Origin: Paenibacillus sp. USDA918EY
GTDB taxonomy: Bacteria > Bacillota > Bacilli > Paenibacillales > Paenibacillaceae
Reading direction: 5' to 3'
Length of the DNA: 64,000 nt
Assembly (NCBI RefSeq): GCF_009870825.1
Contig: NZ_WTWY01000001.1
Coordinates: 744,001 to 808,000, forward strand
Shown: positions 53,406-62,994 of the stretch, piece by piece
How the letters are laid out: every line of letters starts with the position of its first letter
How positions within the stretch are numbered: position 1 is the stretch's first letter
The notes under the pieces: generated by a model
Told to the model about the DNA's origin: nothing
The model's database searches: none
What the model saw: only the letters and a program-made list of their open reading frames with translations
Position numbers and translations under genes: made by a program

Positions 53406-54107
53406 GTGGATCAAGTCAACATCCTGATAATCGAAGACGATGCAAAAATCGCGTCTTTGCTGAAATCGCATATTCAAAAATACGGCTACGCGGCCAGCGC
53501 GGTGGAGGATTTCGCGCGCGTCATGGATGCATTCCGCGAGGTGCAGCCGCATTTGGTCCTGATTGACGTCAACCTGCCGATGTTCGACGGCTTTTATTGG
53601 TGCCGACAAATCCGCACGGTGTCCACGTGCCCGATCTTGTTCATTTCGGCGAGGGAAAGCGAAATGGACCAGGTGATGGCGCTTGAAAACGGGGCCGACG
53701 ACTATATTACGAAGCCCTTCCACTACGATGTGGTCGTGGCCAAAATCCGCAGCCATTTGCGGAGGGCCTACGGGTCGTATTCCGCCAAATCCGAGGAACG
53801 GACGGTGGAAGCGTCGGGACTGGTGCTGTATCCCGAGCGGTTTATGTTGACTTACGGGGGACAGTCGGTGGAGCTTACGCAAAAGGAATCGGTTCTGGCG
53901 GAAGCGTTGATGAAAAAGGCGGACCGCGTCGTCAGCCGCGGGCGGCTGCTGGATCTCATGTGGGAAGACCGGCATTTTATAGACGATAACACGCTGAACG
54001 TATATATTACGAGAATCCGCAAAAAGCTGAAGGAGCTCGGGTTTGATGACCCGCTGGAAACCGTCCGCGGCGCCGGATACATACTGAGGCTGGAAGGAAA
54101 GGATTGA
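53406..54107 (+). CDS. BceR-like response regulator
   Basis: A 233-residue OmpR-type regulator. The GTG at 53406 (GGAGA six bases upstream) gives the usual length; the ATG at 53355 would add 17 unsupported residues. Asp54 (LIDVNLP) and Lys103 (DYITKPF) are the receiver residues; the winged helix (DDNTLNVYITRIRKKLKELG) is at the end. Together with the intramembrane-sensing kinase and the ABC pair downstream it forms a Bce-type antimicrobial-peptide module. Confidence 0.92.
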   Translation: MDQVNILIIEDDAKIASLLKSHIQKYGYAASAVEDFARVMDAFREVQPHLVLIDVNLPMFDGFYWCRQIRTVSTCPILFISARESEMDQVMALENGADDYITKPFHYDVVVAKIRSHLRRAYGSYSAKSEERTVEASGLVLYPERFMLTYGGQSVELTQKESVLAEALMKKADRVVSRGRLLDLMWEDRHFIDDNTLNVYITRIRKKLKELGFDDPLETVRGAGYILRLEGKD

Positions 54108-54109
54108 CG

Positions 54110-55096
54110 ATGAGACTGTTTGTTCGGGAGCAGCTGCCGTTACTTATTTTTTACGCGGGACAGATGCTGATCGTCGGCTTATGGTATTGGCTTGCGGTCG
54201 AGGACCATTCCTGGGCGACGGCGGCTTACGGGGCATTGCTCGGCATCGTGGTGCTGGCGCTTTATCTGGCTTACCGTTATTATACGCATCGCAAGCTGTA
54301 CGCGAAGCTGGAAACGCCTCTGGCCGACATGGACCAATCGCTTGCCGGGCTCGGCGAAGCGCCGATGGCCGAGGCGGTCAGCGATTTGCTCCGCAATCAA
54401 TTCCAGCTGTACAAAAACGAGCTTTACGGCACGCAGCAGCGGCTGGAACACCATACGGCCTTCATCAATCGCTGGATTCACCAAATGAAAACGCCCGTTT
54501 CCGTCATACAGCTTGCGCTGCAGGATTTGGACCTGGACGACGATGTCGAGGATGGGCTGCAAGAGGAGATCGACCGCCTCAAAAAGGGACTCGAGATGGC
54601 TTTGTACACGGCCAGGCTGGACAAGTTCGAGCAGGATTTCAAGGTGGAAGGCGTGCCGCTTCTCATGGCCGTCGAAAACGCCGTCGCCGAAAACAGGCAG
54701 TGGTTCATTCGGAAAGAGGTTTACCCGGTCATCGATATTCCCCCTGATCTATCCGTGATCAGCGACGCCAAATGGCTGGCGTTCATGCTCGGGCAGGTCA
54801 TCGTCAATGCCGTAAACTATTCGGCGGGCGCGGGCAAGAAGGTTGCGTTCCGTGCTTACAAGCTCGGCCCCCGTGCCGTTCTCGAAATCCGCGACGAAGG
54901 CATCGGCATCGCCAAAGAGGACTTGGGCCGGGTGTTCGACCCTTATTTTACCGGCAATCAGGGGAGGCAGTATCACGAATCGACGGGCATGGGCCTGTTT
55001 CTCGTCCGGGAGGTGTGCCGCAAGCTTGATCACCAGGTCGGGATCGACTCGGCGCCGGGCGAAGGAACGACCGTCAGATTTACGTTTAATCTATAG
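54110..55096 (+). CDS. BceS-like intramembrane-sensing histidine kinase
   Basis: A 328-residue kinase starting at 54110, two bases after the regulator stop. Two membrane helices (about 11-29 and 36-56) are joined by only a few outside residues, as in BceS-type kinases, which have no own sensor domain and are driven by the ABC transporter. Phospho-acceptor His124 sits in HQMKTPVSV; the ATPase domain has NAVNYS, DEGIGI and GMGLFLVREV. Confidence 0.92.
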   Translation: MRLFVREQLPLLIFYAGQMLIVGLWYWLAVEDHSWATAAYGALLGIVVLALYLAYRYYTHRKLYAKLETPLADMDQSLAGLGEAPMAEAVSDLLRNQFQLYKNELYGTQQRLEHHTAFINRWIHQMKTPVSVIQLALQDLDLDDDVEDGLQEEIDRLKKGLEMALYTARLDKFEQDFKVEGVPLLMAVENAVAENRQWFIRKEVYPVIDIPPDLSVISDAKWLAFMLGQVIVNAVNYSAGAGKKVAFRAYKLGPRAVLEIRDEGIGIAKEDLGRVFDPYFTGNQGRQYHESTGMGLFLVREVCRKLDHQVGIDSAPGEGTTVRFTFNL

Positions 55097-55122
55097 GAAT
55101 TGATCATTACCGGCCCGGAAGT

Positions 55123-55179
55123 CCCCGCAAAGTACCTGAATCGGTTTCGTAGCCAATGCCCGCTTTGCGGGGTTATTTT
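55123..55179 (+). terminator. First terminator after the BceRS-like operon
   Basis: CCCCGCAAAG (55123-55132) pairs with CTTTGCGGGG (55163-55172), followed by TTATTTT. Confidence 0.8.
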
Positions 55180-55196
55180 AAATTGTAGTGCATTCG

Positions 55197-55224
55197 AGGG
55201 CGCCGCATCAAGCGGCGTCCTTTG
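55197..55224 (+). terminator. Second terminator after the BceRS-like operon
   Basis: AGGGCGCCGC (55197-55206), loop ATCAA, GCGGCGTCCT (55212-55221), followed by TTT. A second hairpin directly after the first insulates the ABC operon from the kinase transcript. Confidence 0.65.
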
Positions 55225-55254
55225 ATTTGCGCTTCACCCCATCGCTTCGAACAA

Positions 55255-55276
55255 AACCTTACAAATGTTTAAGGTT
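55255..55276. promoter_or_regulatory. Candidate BceR-type operator of the ABC transporter operon
   Basis: AACCTTA-N8-TAAGGTT is a perfect seven-base inverted repeat, about 90-110 bases before the ATPase start. Its core, TTACA-AATG-TTTAA, is one base off the TnACA-N4-TGTAA pattern of Bce-type regulators. A TATAAA -10 box at about 55314-55319 with a poor -35 fits an activated promoter. Confidence 0.65.
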
Positions 55277-55364
55277 CGGGTAAGGAGAATCCATAGTTTT
55301 GGCCGAGGCAATGCTATAAAGTGAAATACATAGAGAGAAGAGAACCAGGAAGGAGAGAGTTTTC

Positions 55365-56138
55365 ATGACGGAAATTTTAAAAGTTTCGGGACTCAGCAAG
55401 GTATATCCGGGCAAAGTGACGACGCGCGCACTGACGGACATCAGCCTAAGCATACAAAAGGGGGAGTTTGTCGGCGTCATGGGACCTTCGGGGAGCGGGA
55501 AAACGACGCTGCTCAACATGGTGTCGACGATCGACGCGCCAAGCTCCGGCACTGTGCTCATTAACGGGAACAACCCGCATGCGTTAAAGAAAAAGGAGCT
55601 GGCCTTGTTCCGCAGACGTGAGCTCGGATTCGTGTTTCAGGACTTTAATCTGCTCGATACGCTGACGGTTGCGGAAAACATCGTCCTGCCGCTGACGCTC
55701 GACAAGCAGAGCCTGAAATCGATGGAAGCCCGGCTTGAAGCGATCGCAGATCGGCTCGGCATCAAAGAGATTTTGAACAAAAGGGTTTACGAAATATCGG
55801 GAGGGCAAAGGCAGCGCGCCGCGATCGCCCGCGCCATCATCCCGGAGCCTTCGCTGCTTTTGGCGGATGAACCGACGGGAGCGCTGGATTCGAATTCATC
55901 GCGGATCGTCATGCAGACGCTCGAGAAGCTTAACGAGGATGACGGCGTTACGATGATGCTGGTTACGCATGACCCGCAGGCGGCCAGCTACTGCCACCGC
56001 GTCGTGTTCATCAAAGACGGCACGATTTCCGGGGAAATCCGCAGGGGCGAAAGCCGGCAAGCCTTTTTCCAAAAAATCATCGACATGCTTTCGTATTTGG
56101 GAGGTCAGGCGCATGAGCTTTCGTCGGTTCGCGTTTAA
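55365..56138 (+). CDS. BceA-like ABC transporter ATP-binding protein
   Basis: A 257-residue ATPase with Walker A GPSGSGKT (40-47), signature ISGGQRQR, Walker B LLLADEPT and a switch His in LVTHD. AGGAGAG lies in front of the ATG. The gene overlaps the permease gene by 26 bases. The C-terminal extension after the switch is slightly long. It is the ATPase of a MacB/BceAB-type transporter that removes or shields against peptides acting on lipid II-cycle intermediates; the peptide is unknown. Confidence 0.93.
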   Translation: MTEILKVSGLSKVYPGKVTTRALTDISLSIQKGEFVGVMGPSGSGKTTLLNMVSTIDAPSSGTVLINGNNPHALKKKELALFRRRELGFVFQDFNLLDTLTVAENIVLPLTLDKQSLKSMEARLEAIADRLGIKEILNKRVYEISGGQRQRAAIARAIIPEPSLLLADEPTGALDSNSSRIVMQTLEKLNEDDGVTMMLVTHDPQAASYCHRVVFIKDGTISGEIRRGESRQAFFQKIIDMLSYLGGQAHELSSVRV

Positions 56139-58041
56139 CAACGTCAAACGGAATGCGCGCGCGTATTTCGCCTATTTCCTGAGCAGCTGCTTTATGGTGA
56201 TGGTGTTTTTTACGTATGCGCTGTTCATTTTCCATCCGGATATCGATAAAACCGAGCTTGGCTCCAACGTCAAAATGGTCATGCTCATTATGGAATATGT
56301 GATTTATACTTTTGCGTTTCTGTTCGTGTTGTATTCGATCGGCTCCTTTTTGAAAGCCAGGAACAAGGAATTCGGCATCCTAACCATGTTGGGGGCGACC
56401 CAAGGGCAGCTCAGCAAACTGGTATTTGTCGAAAACATGATCATCGGAGCATTGGCGATCGTCGCCGGAATTTTGGCAGGGCTGCTGCTGTCCAAGCTGT
56501 TTCTGACGTTAAGCGCCCGCATGATCGGGATCGACGAGCTTGGGCTCTATTTTCCGGCAAAAGCGCTGCTATTGACCGTCGGCGCGTTCCTGCTGTTGTT
56601 TTTGGTCATTTCGGCTTTTACGCTGCTGTTCATTAACCAAAGCCGCGTACTCGAACTGCTGAAAGGCGGAAGCAAGCCCAAAAAAGAACCGAAGGTTTCG
56701 ATTTGGATCTCCCTGTTCGGCGTTCTGCTGCTCGCCGCCGGGTATGTCACGGTCGACAAAAACCTTGCCGTCGCCGCGGCGACGGGCATCGCGGGAACGT
56801 ACTTCTTTTTCACGCAAATTACCGTCCTCGTCTTCCGCATGCTCAAAAAGAGCCGGCGACTGACCTGGCGGGGCACCAATTTGATCTGGATTTCGGAGAT
56901 GGCCTATAAAATCAAGGACAACGCGGTCATTTTGTTCATGGTGACCGTCGTTACCGCCATTTGCTGCATGGCCGTGGCTTTTGTCATGTCCATCAATGTC
57001 CGTACCCAAAACATGTACCACGAGGACCCGTATCCGTTCCGGTATTATGTCGGCGATGCGGCGCAAGGCGAAAGCGGTCTGAAAACCGTCGAGCAAAAAT
57101 TGAACGAAAAAGGCATAACATACGAGAAGTTTAAAACCGAATCCTATATGGCGACTGCCTCCGGCAGGAAAGGCGGCGTTGCCGTCATGTCGGAGGAAAG
57201 CTACAAGAGTATCGCGGATGCGCTTGGGTTGGAAAAGATCGATGCCCTCAAAGGGAAACAAGCCGTGCTGGTGCAATCCGAAAAAGAAGCGCGGAACAAC
57301 CCGGGCTGGTCCGCAGGAACGGCGATCGAGCTGAACAATCCGTCTTCCCGGCTGGAGGTCGTCAAGGAAATCCGCACGAAAAAAGATGTTTCGCCGGTGA
57401 GCGGCACCAACCTTCTTGTCGTGAGTCCCGATCTTTATGATGGATTGATAAAACGGATTCCTGCCGACCGCAGCTATTGGATCTACCCTATATACATTTA
57501 TATGGTTCCCTCTTGGTCCGGCGAAACGCCTCCGGGAAGAAACGACCAGGAATACAAGGTGGGATTGGAGCTTGACCAGTGGGCGCATGAACGGAATGTG
57601 AGCGGAGAATCGGTGGATTTGCTGTCTTCCCGCGGGGGAATGTACGCCATGCATGAGCAAGGAACGGCCATGATGAGTTTTATCGGCATCTTTATCGCTT
57701 CGCTGCTGTCGGTATGTTCGGCAAGCTTCCTGTATTTCAAGCTTCATTCCGAGCTAAGGCAGGACCAGCAGATGTATACCGCGATGTCCAAAATCGGACT
57801 GCAGTCCGGCGAAATGGGCAAATCTTCGACCGTGCAAATTGCGGTGCTGTTTTTTACGCCGATCTTCGTTTCGGCGATTCAAACCTTGGTCGTGCTGAAT
57901 CGGGTGCGCGAAGGGTTTGATCTGGATGACGTCAATCAGCCCGTGCTGCTGGCTTCGGCGGCTTTCCTCATCGTTCAGGCCGTGTATTTCGTGTTGGTCA
58001 GCTCCCGTTATATCCAAAAGCTGAAACGGGTGATGGTGTAG
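56113..58041 (+). CDS. BceB-like ABC transporter permease
   Basis: A 642-residue permease starting at the ATG at 56113, inside the end of the ATPase gene (GGAGG upstream). The layout matches BceB: one N-terminal helix, groups of helices to about residue 300, a large extracellular domain of about 200 residues (about 300-500), then the last helices. FtsX-like segments such as FILYSIGSFLKARNKEFGILTMLGAT are present. With BceA-like it both transports and activates the kinase. Confidence 0.92.
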   Translation: MSFRRFAFNNVKRNARAYFAYFLSSCFMVMVFFTYALFIFHPDIDKTELGSNVKMVMLIMEYVIYTFAFLFVLYSIGSFLKARNKEFGILTMLGATQGQLSKLVFVENMIIGALAIVAGILAGLLLSKLFLTLSARMIGIDELGLYFPAKALLLTVGAFLLLFLVISAFTLLFINQSRVLELLKGGSKPKKEPKVSIWISLFGVLLLAAGYVTVDKNLAVAAATGIAGTYFFFTQITVLVFRMLKKSRRLTWRGTNLIWISEMAYKIKDNAVILFMVTVVTAICCMAVAFVMSINVRTQNMYHEDPYPFRYYVGDAAQGESGLKTVEQKLNEKGITYEKFKTESYMATASGRKGGVAVMSEESYKSIADALGLEKIDALKGKQAVLVQSEKEARNNPGWSAGTAIELNNPSSRLEVVKEIRTKKDVSPVSGTNLLVVSPDLYDGLIKRIPADRSYWIYPIYIYMVPSWSGETPPGRNDQEYKVGLELDQWAHERNVSGESVDLLSSRGGMYAMHEQGTAMMSFIGIFIASLLSVCSASFLYFKLHSELRQDQQMYTAMSKIGLQSGEMGKSSTVQIAVLFFTPIFVSAIQTLVVLNRVREGFDLDDVNQPVLLASAAFLIVQAVYFVLVSSRYIQKLKRVMV

Positions 58042-58054
58042 GGAAAGGAGCTTT

Positions 58055-59038
58055 ATGTTCGTGAAAAGAATCGACACGCTGGATTATTTGCGCGGTTTTG
58101 CGCTCGTCGGCATCATTTTTATCAATATTTTGCAGATGGTTCCTTATGTCCGGATTCCGCCGGAATACGGGTTTTGGAGCAGACTTGAGCAAGGGATTTT
58201 AACGTTTGTTTATCACGCGGTATACGGCCGTTTTTATACCATTTTCAGCTTTTTGTTCGGCGTCGGGTTTTATCTGTTTATTTCCCGCGCACGGGAAAGA
58301 GGGGATCAAGCGAATGTGCTGTTTGTGCGCAGGCTGCTGATTTTGCTCGTGTTCGGCTTCGTTCACCATCAGTACCAGCCGGGCGAAGCGCTGCTGATGT
58401 ACGCGATTTTAGGTTTTCTGCTGCTTCCGCTTTATCGGTTGAAACCCGGGGCAAATCTTGCCGCCGGCATGCTTTTTTTGGCTTCGGGCTGCTGGATCGG
58501 TCCGATCGGGATTAGCCTTGGGATGTTCGTCCTCGGTTTGTGGGCAGGGCAAAGCCGCATTTTTGAGCAAGTGAAGCGGCATAAAAAGCGGTGGATCATC
58601 GCCCAGGCCGTTTCCCTCGTACTGATCCCCTTCGGACTATGGGCGGAGCGCGAGATCGTTGATGCAACGGGTCTGGTCGACATCGCGATGGTGGCCGGGG
58701 GATTGGCCGAAGACGTGTTTTATGTCACGACGCTGACGATCCTGCTGGAGTTTCCGTTCATGAAGCTGTGGCTTATGCCGTTAAACCGGCTCGGACGGAT
58801 GGCGTTAACCAATTACATCATGCAAACCGTCCTGATTTTGGCGATGGACGCGGTGCTGAACCTGAGCGGCCATGCTTACTATTTGATATTGGCGATGATC
58901 GCCGCCGAAATTTTGGTCATCCAGGCGATTTGCAGCACGATGTGGCTGCACCGTTTTGCCATGGGACCGCTCGAATGGCTGTGGCGGATCGGCACGTACG
59001 GGAAAATCCCGGAGCATTACAGGTCCAAGCACAATTGA
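58055..59038 (+). CDS. DUF418/YeiB-type membrane protein
   Basis: A 327-residue protein with about eight membrane helices. It begins with the family's RIDTLDYLRGFALVGIIFINI and has the C-terminal core of DUF418 (PLNRLGRMALTNYIMQT). GGAAAGGAG precedes the ATG, 13 bases after the permease stop, so it belongs to the ABC operon. The role of DUF418 proteins is unknown; its place next to a peptide-resistance transporter suggests envelope function. Confidence 0.88.
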   Translation: MFVKRIDTLDYLRGFALVGIIFINILQMVPYVRIPPEYGFWSRLEQGILTFVYHAVYGRFYTIFSFLFGVGFYLFISRARERGDQANVLFVRRLLILLVFGFVHHQYQPGEALLMYAILGFLLLPLYRLKPGANLAAGMLFLASGCWIGPIGISLGMFVLGLWAGQSRIFEQVKRHKKRWIIAQAVSLVLIPFGLWAEREIVDATGLVDIAMVAGGLAEDVFYVTTLTILLEFPFMKLWLMPLNRLGRMALTNYIMQTVLILAMDAVLNLSGHAYYLILAMIAAEILVIQAICSTMWLHRFAMGPLEWLWRIGTYGKIPEHYRSKHN

Positions 59039-59165
59039 TTGATCCGAAGGCATCATTCATTTTATTCCAGCTTGTTGAAAATAAACCGGTTCTCCGCTAA
59101 TCTTAGATCAACTCGCCTGGCCTCGGCCAGGACACGGACGATTGAAGAAAAGCGGAGGATTTGGC

Positions 59166-60665
59166 ATGCGCTTCAGCTTAAAATGGAAATTTACGGGTTT
59201 TCTTGCGTTGCTGCTTCTGTTTGCGATCGGCTTGCTCAGCTTTCTCATTTTGCAGGGAGTGTCGAGCAATCAGCGGCGGGAAATGGAACAATCGATGCAG
59301 CAGCAGGCGGCGGTGGCCGCGGACCGGATCCGGCAGCTGTACGTGACCGGAACGCAGGTGGATGCGGACGTGTTCATGCGTTTACAGGGACCGGCCCTGG
59401 CGCGCGAACTCGGGAATGTCAGCGGGATGCGGGTGATTCTGTATGACGCCACAGGCAAAGAAGCCGGGGATTCGCTGATGATGGCGGATAAGCCGGATGT
59501 CCGAGGGACGCTGCCGTTTGCGCTGCAAAATAAAATTGCGTACGAGATTCATGGGGACACGCTGGAATATTTGTCGCCGGTGCAAAGCGATCAGGGACAG
59601 CTGGGAGTCGTTCATTTTCAAACCTCGGTCGCCGACCGGCATCTCTTTTACCGCAGCATTCAGAGATTGTTCCTAATAGCGGGAGCGGCGGTTCTTATCG
59701 TTTCTTTTATTTTCGGGTTAATCTATATGAACAAACAGGCCAATGCCATTCACGCCTTGAAAAAAGCGACCGAACGGATTCGGCGCGGGGATTATTTGGC
59801 GGAGCCGAGCCTTCGGCGGAAAGACGAATTGGGAGAGCTCAGCAATGGCATTTTCGAGATGAACCTGGCAATTAGGGAAAACGTGCGGTCGCTGCGCGAG
59901 GAGCGGGAAAAACTGCTGGAAACGCTCGATAAATTGCAACAGCTCGAAAAAAGGCAAAAGGATTTTATCCATAACATCAGCCATGAGTTCAAAACCCCGC
60001 TAACTTCCATAAGGGCCTACGCCGATCTCCTGCAGATGTACCCGGACGACCCGGCGCTGGTTCAGGATGCCCATGCATCGATCACGAAGGAAACGGGAAG
60101 GCTGTATGATCTGGTGGAGCGGGTTCTCCATCTGGCGGCTTCGGAAAAATACGCGTTTGACCACCATCCGGAGGAGGTCGAGCTGATGGAGCTGCTCACG
60201 GACGTATGTTCCAGGATGAAAGGAAAAGCCGAGCAGTTCGGCATCACGCTGGAGCAGCGGCTCGAACCGGTCGTCATCGTCGGCGACCGCAGCAACCTGA
60301 TGCATATCTTCCTTAATTTGCTGGATAATGCGATCAAATATAACGTGGCCAGGGGTTCGGTCGCGATTGCGGGCGCAAAGGATGGCGACCATGCCGTGGT
60401 GCGCATCCGCGATACGGGAGTCGGCATTCCGGAAGACCAAAGGGAGCTCGTCTTCGAGCCGTTTTACACCGTGAATCACGACCGTGCCCGCAAATCCGGC
60501 GGAAGCGGCCTGGGGCTGGCACTGGTCAAACAGCTGACGCTCCAAAACGGAGGCGAAATCAGGATTGAAACGCCCGAGACAGGTACAGGCACGGAGTTTA
60601 TTCTTACGTTTCCGCTTGCGGGAAAGGATGGCTCCGAACCCCTGCTACGTTTGCCCCAGAAATGA
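59166..60665 (+). CDS. Sensor histidine kinase without an adjacent response regulator
   Basis: A 499-residue kinase. The ATG at 59166, seven bases after GGAGG, is preferred to the TTG at 59142. Helix one about 11-33, extracytoplasmic domain about 34-165, helix two about 168-188, HAMP about 190-245, a coiled coil, HisKA with His273 in HNISHEFKTPLTS, and an ATPase domain (NAIKYN, DTGVGIPE, SGLGLALVKQL). No response regulator gene lies next to it; the nearest, BceR-like, already has its kinase. The two lipoprotein genes downstream may be linked to its signal. Confidence 0.92.
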   Translation: MRFSLKWKFTGFLALLLLFAIGLLSFLILQGVSSNQRREMEQSMQQQAAVAADRIRQLYVTGTQVDADVFMRLQGPALARELGNVSGMRVILYDATGKEAGDSLMMADKPDVRGTLPFALQNKIAYEIHGDTLEYLSPVQSDQGQLGVVHFQTSVADRHLFYRSIQRLFLIAGAAVLIVSFIFGLIYMNKQANAIHALKKATERIRRGDYLAEPSLRRKDELGELSNGIFEMNLAIRENVRSLREEREKLLETLDKLQQLEKRQKDFIHNISHEFKTPLTSIRAYADLLQMYPDDPALVQDAHASITKETGRLYDLVERVLHLAASEKYAFDHHPEEVELMELLTDVCSRMKGKAEQFGITLEQRLEPVVIVGDRSNLMHIFLNLLDNAIKYNVARGSVAIAGAKDGDHAVVRIRDTGVGIPEDQRELVFEPFYTVNHDRARKSGGSGLGLALVKQLTLQNGGEIRIETPETGTGTEFILTFPLAGKDGSEPLLRLPQK

Positions 60666-60733
60666 AAAGGCGAAATGGATACAAGTTGGAAACAATTCAT
60701 TATATTTTCGAAACGATTGTCCCTTATACTCGA

Positions 60734-60757
60734 AACAGATCGAAAAACAGATCGAAA
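60734..60757. repeat. Two tandem AACAGATCGAAA repeats
   Basis: A perfect 12-base unit occurs twice head to tail between the kinase gene and the TTG-started lipoprotein gene, just after a TATACT at about 60724-60729. A regulator could bind such a repeat; chance duplication is also possible. Confidence 0.5.
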
Positions 60758-60804
60758 ACAACCGGGGATCCCGGCAGCCGCAAACGGAAAGGAGGGGGCG
60801 CGAT

Positions 60805-61917
60805 TTGAAAAAGACGACGGGCCGGATGTTATTAACATGCGCGGCAGCCATGGCCGTCGCGTCCGCGCTTCTTGGCGGATGCGCCGGCAGCGGCGGCGAT
60901 CAAGTCACCGTCAAACCTCCCCCGATCCGCGCGGAATCCGGCAAAATCGAGCTCGAGCAGATCATCCGCCTCGAAGATGCGTACGGTTTCGCATGGCTGT
61001 CGGATTCGGAAATCATTAGCACGAAAAAGCCGAAGTGGATGGAAGCGCCGCTGTACGTCCATTCGCTCGTCAGGGAGAAGGATCCGGAGAAGACTCTAGG
61101 GGTTCAAGAGGCTTTAACGGTAAATCCATCGCCGGAAGGAAAGGTTTTGTTCGTCAGCAACCAGATGAAAGCGTCGTTTCTCCGTATGGAAGACTTGAAA
61201 AAAATACCGCTGGACGTATCGAACGGGAACGGGTCCATCTTAAACGGCAACGTCCGCGGCGCTTGGCTGGAAGAGAAGGCGTATCTGTTTGCGTCGGCCG
61301 ACGGGCTCGTCGTCGCGGATTTGGACGGGAATGCCGCCAGCGTGTTGAAGTTCAAAGACGGGCAGGCACCGGTCAAAGTCGAAGCGGCTGTTGATCCGAA
61401 AGATCCCAAACGGTTTACGGCGTATTTTATCGATGAGGAACGCAAGGTTTACAGTCTTAAGATCGTTATTGAGGATTCGCGTTTTCCAAAAGCCGAGGGG
61501 AGTCCCGAGCTGTTGGAGACGAACGCGGCGGATTTTTCGGTTTCGCCGGACGGCACCCGGCTTGCCGTCGCGAAGGAAACCGGGGAAAATGCCAACAGGC
61601 TGGAGCTTGTCAAGACGGGCGAAACCGGAACGGGGACCACGTTGATCGAGGGACGTTTGATCAGGCAAATCTCATGGTCGCCGGACGGCTCCAAGCTGGC
61701 CTATTCGTTGTTCAACCTGGAAAGGGGCGGCTCGGGCCTGTATGTGATGAATACGAAAACCGGCCATACCACTTTGGTATCTTTGTATCCGAATCTGCAA
61801 AGCCTGCTCATATGGAGTCCGGATGGAAATCAGCTGATGATGAGTCAGGAAAACCCGGAGATGAACCTGACGACAGAGAGAACGAAGCTGATGACCGAGA
61901 TCTACCGGTTTAAATGA
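60805..61917 (+). CDS. Beta-propeller lipoprotein with PD40/WD40-like repeats
   Basis: A 370-residue lipoprotein from TTG at 60805, behind AAAGGAGGGG; lipobox LLGGC (Cys about 27). Three TolB-like PD40 repeats are clear near the C-terminus: FSVSPDGTRLAVA, ISWSPDGSKLAYS and LIWSPDGNQLMMS, and weaker ones precede them. The long frame from 60565 starts within the kinase gene. The protein probably sits on the outer face of the membrane; its partner is unknown. Confidence 0.85.
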   Translation: MKKTTGRMLLTCAAAMAVASALLGGCAGSGGDQVTVKPPPIRAESGKIELEQIIRLEDAYGFAWLSDSEIISTKKPKWMEAPLYVHSLVREKDPEKTLGVQEALTVNPSPEGKVLFVSNQMKASFLRMEDLKKIPLDVSNGNGSILNGNVRGAWLEEKAYLFASADGLVVADLDGNAASVLKFKDGQAPVKVEAAVDPKDPKRFTAYFIDEERKVYSLKIVIEDSRFPKAEGSPELLETNAADFSVSPDGTRLAVAKETGENANRLELVKTGETGTGTTLIEGRLIRQISWSPDGSKLAYSLFNLERGGSGLYVMNTKTGHTTLVSLYPNLQSLLIWSPDGNQLMMSQENPEMNLTTERTKLMTEIYRFK

Positions 61918-62001
61918 GTAGATTTTAATTTCCGTAACCGATAGCGGCTGCATCGAACTGGCGAAGAATGCTAATAAGAGATTTGGAAAGGGGCGAAGGG
62001 G

Positions 62002-62994
62002 TTGAAACGGAAAATTATTTTCATGCTGCTGGCGATGAGCGCGGTCATCGTCGTCAGCGGTTGCGGCAATCCCCAAAAGGTTACCGTCCAAACGCCTGCG
62101 GGGCAGCATGAACAACAGCCTCCTGCCGGTCAGCCGTCCGAAACGAAAGAAGACGTGCTGGACCAGTTCAAGCTTCTGACCGCGCAGGCGAAGGACGCGG
62201 CGGAAGTGATCCGTTTTTTGGACGAAAAGATGCCCGGAGCAACGCCAAAGCAGGCCGATCAGCTGATCTTGGAGCTGGAACATTTTTATGACCGGTATTT
62301 GCCGAGCCTGAACGACAATTTCGACACGATGCTGGCGAAGCCCGAAACGGCGCAAAATATGAACGAAATCGGGTATCCGATGGACGTGAACAACATCAAA
62401 GGCGACGATACGCTGAAGCAGTGGCTCATGGACCAGATGGCGGGAGGGCTTGCCTTGGGCAATACGGAAGGCATGTTTTTCTGGAAGGTGGACTATAAGG
62501 CGCTGCAAAAATACAACCGCTACGTCTCAACCGACATCCGGAGCTACCTGGCTTTGAAGGCGCTGGATGCGGAAAAAAACTACATTGAAGACGGGGCGCT
62601 TGCCGTTTCGAGAGAAGAGCTCGGCGACCGGATGATGAAAGCCGAATATTACATGATCGAGCATCCGGACGGGCTGCGGTTTAAGGAAGTGCTGCAGGCG
62701 TACAAAGCCTATCTGGATACCTATTTGACGGATTACCGTTATGACGCCATCGACGACCGGACCGGGAAGCTATTGCCGGACGTGAAAAAAAGCTATCGAA
62801 CCTTCGTCGGCGAGCACCCGGAATCCAAGACGGCGATCATCGTCAAAAAATATCTAGAGGCGATTGAACGCAACAAGGACGTCATCTACGAAAAGGGCAC
62901 CGGCGGCATGCAGGGACCGCTCAAAAAAGACATTCAGTCCTTCTGGGATTCCATTGATTTGAAAGTAAACAGCTTGTTTGTTCCCGAATCTTGA
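62002..62994 (+). CDS. Lipoprotein of unknown function, helical
   Basis: A 330-residue lipoprotein from TTG at 62002, with GGAAAGGGG upstream and lipobox VVSGC (Cys21). A short Gln/Pro/Glu linker precedes a mostly helical domain without a motif I can name; charged helical stretches such as LDQFKLLTAQAKDAAEVIRFLDEK dominate. It follows the propeller lipoprotein by 84 bases and is likely co-transcribed with it. A strong terminator begins on its last base. Confidence 0.78.
   Translation: MKRKIIFMLLAMSAVIVVSGCGNPQKVTVQTPAGQHEQQPPAGQPSETKEDVLDQFKLLTAQAKDAAEVIRFLDEKMPGATPKQADQLILELEHFYDRYLPSLNDNFDTMLAKPETAQNMNEIGYPMDVNNIKGDDTLKQWLMDQMAGGLALGNTEGMFFWKVDYKALQKYNRYVSTDIRSYLALKALDAEKNYIEDGALAVSREELGDRMMKAEYYMIEHPDGLRFKEVLQAYKAYLDTYLTDYRYDAIDDRTGKLLPDVKKSYRTFVGEHPESKTAIIVKKYLEAIERNKDVIYEKGTGGMQGPLKKDIQSFWDSIDLKVNSLFVPES

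Noticed and set aside
56569..57747. 392-codon minus-strand frame opposite the BceB-like gene
   Set aside because: Antisense shadow of a well-supported gene, with no start site or family features.
59116..59131. CCTGGCC TC GGCCAGG hairpin before the orphan kinase
   Set aside because: The loop is too short and no T tract follows; no role can be argued.
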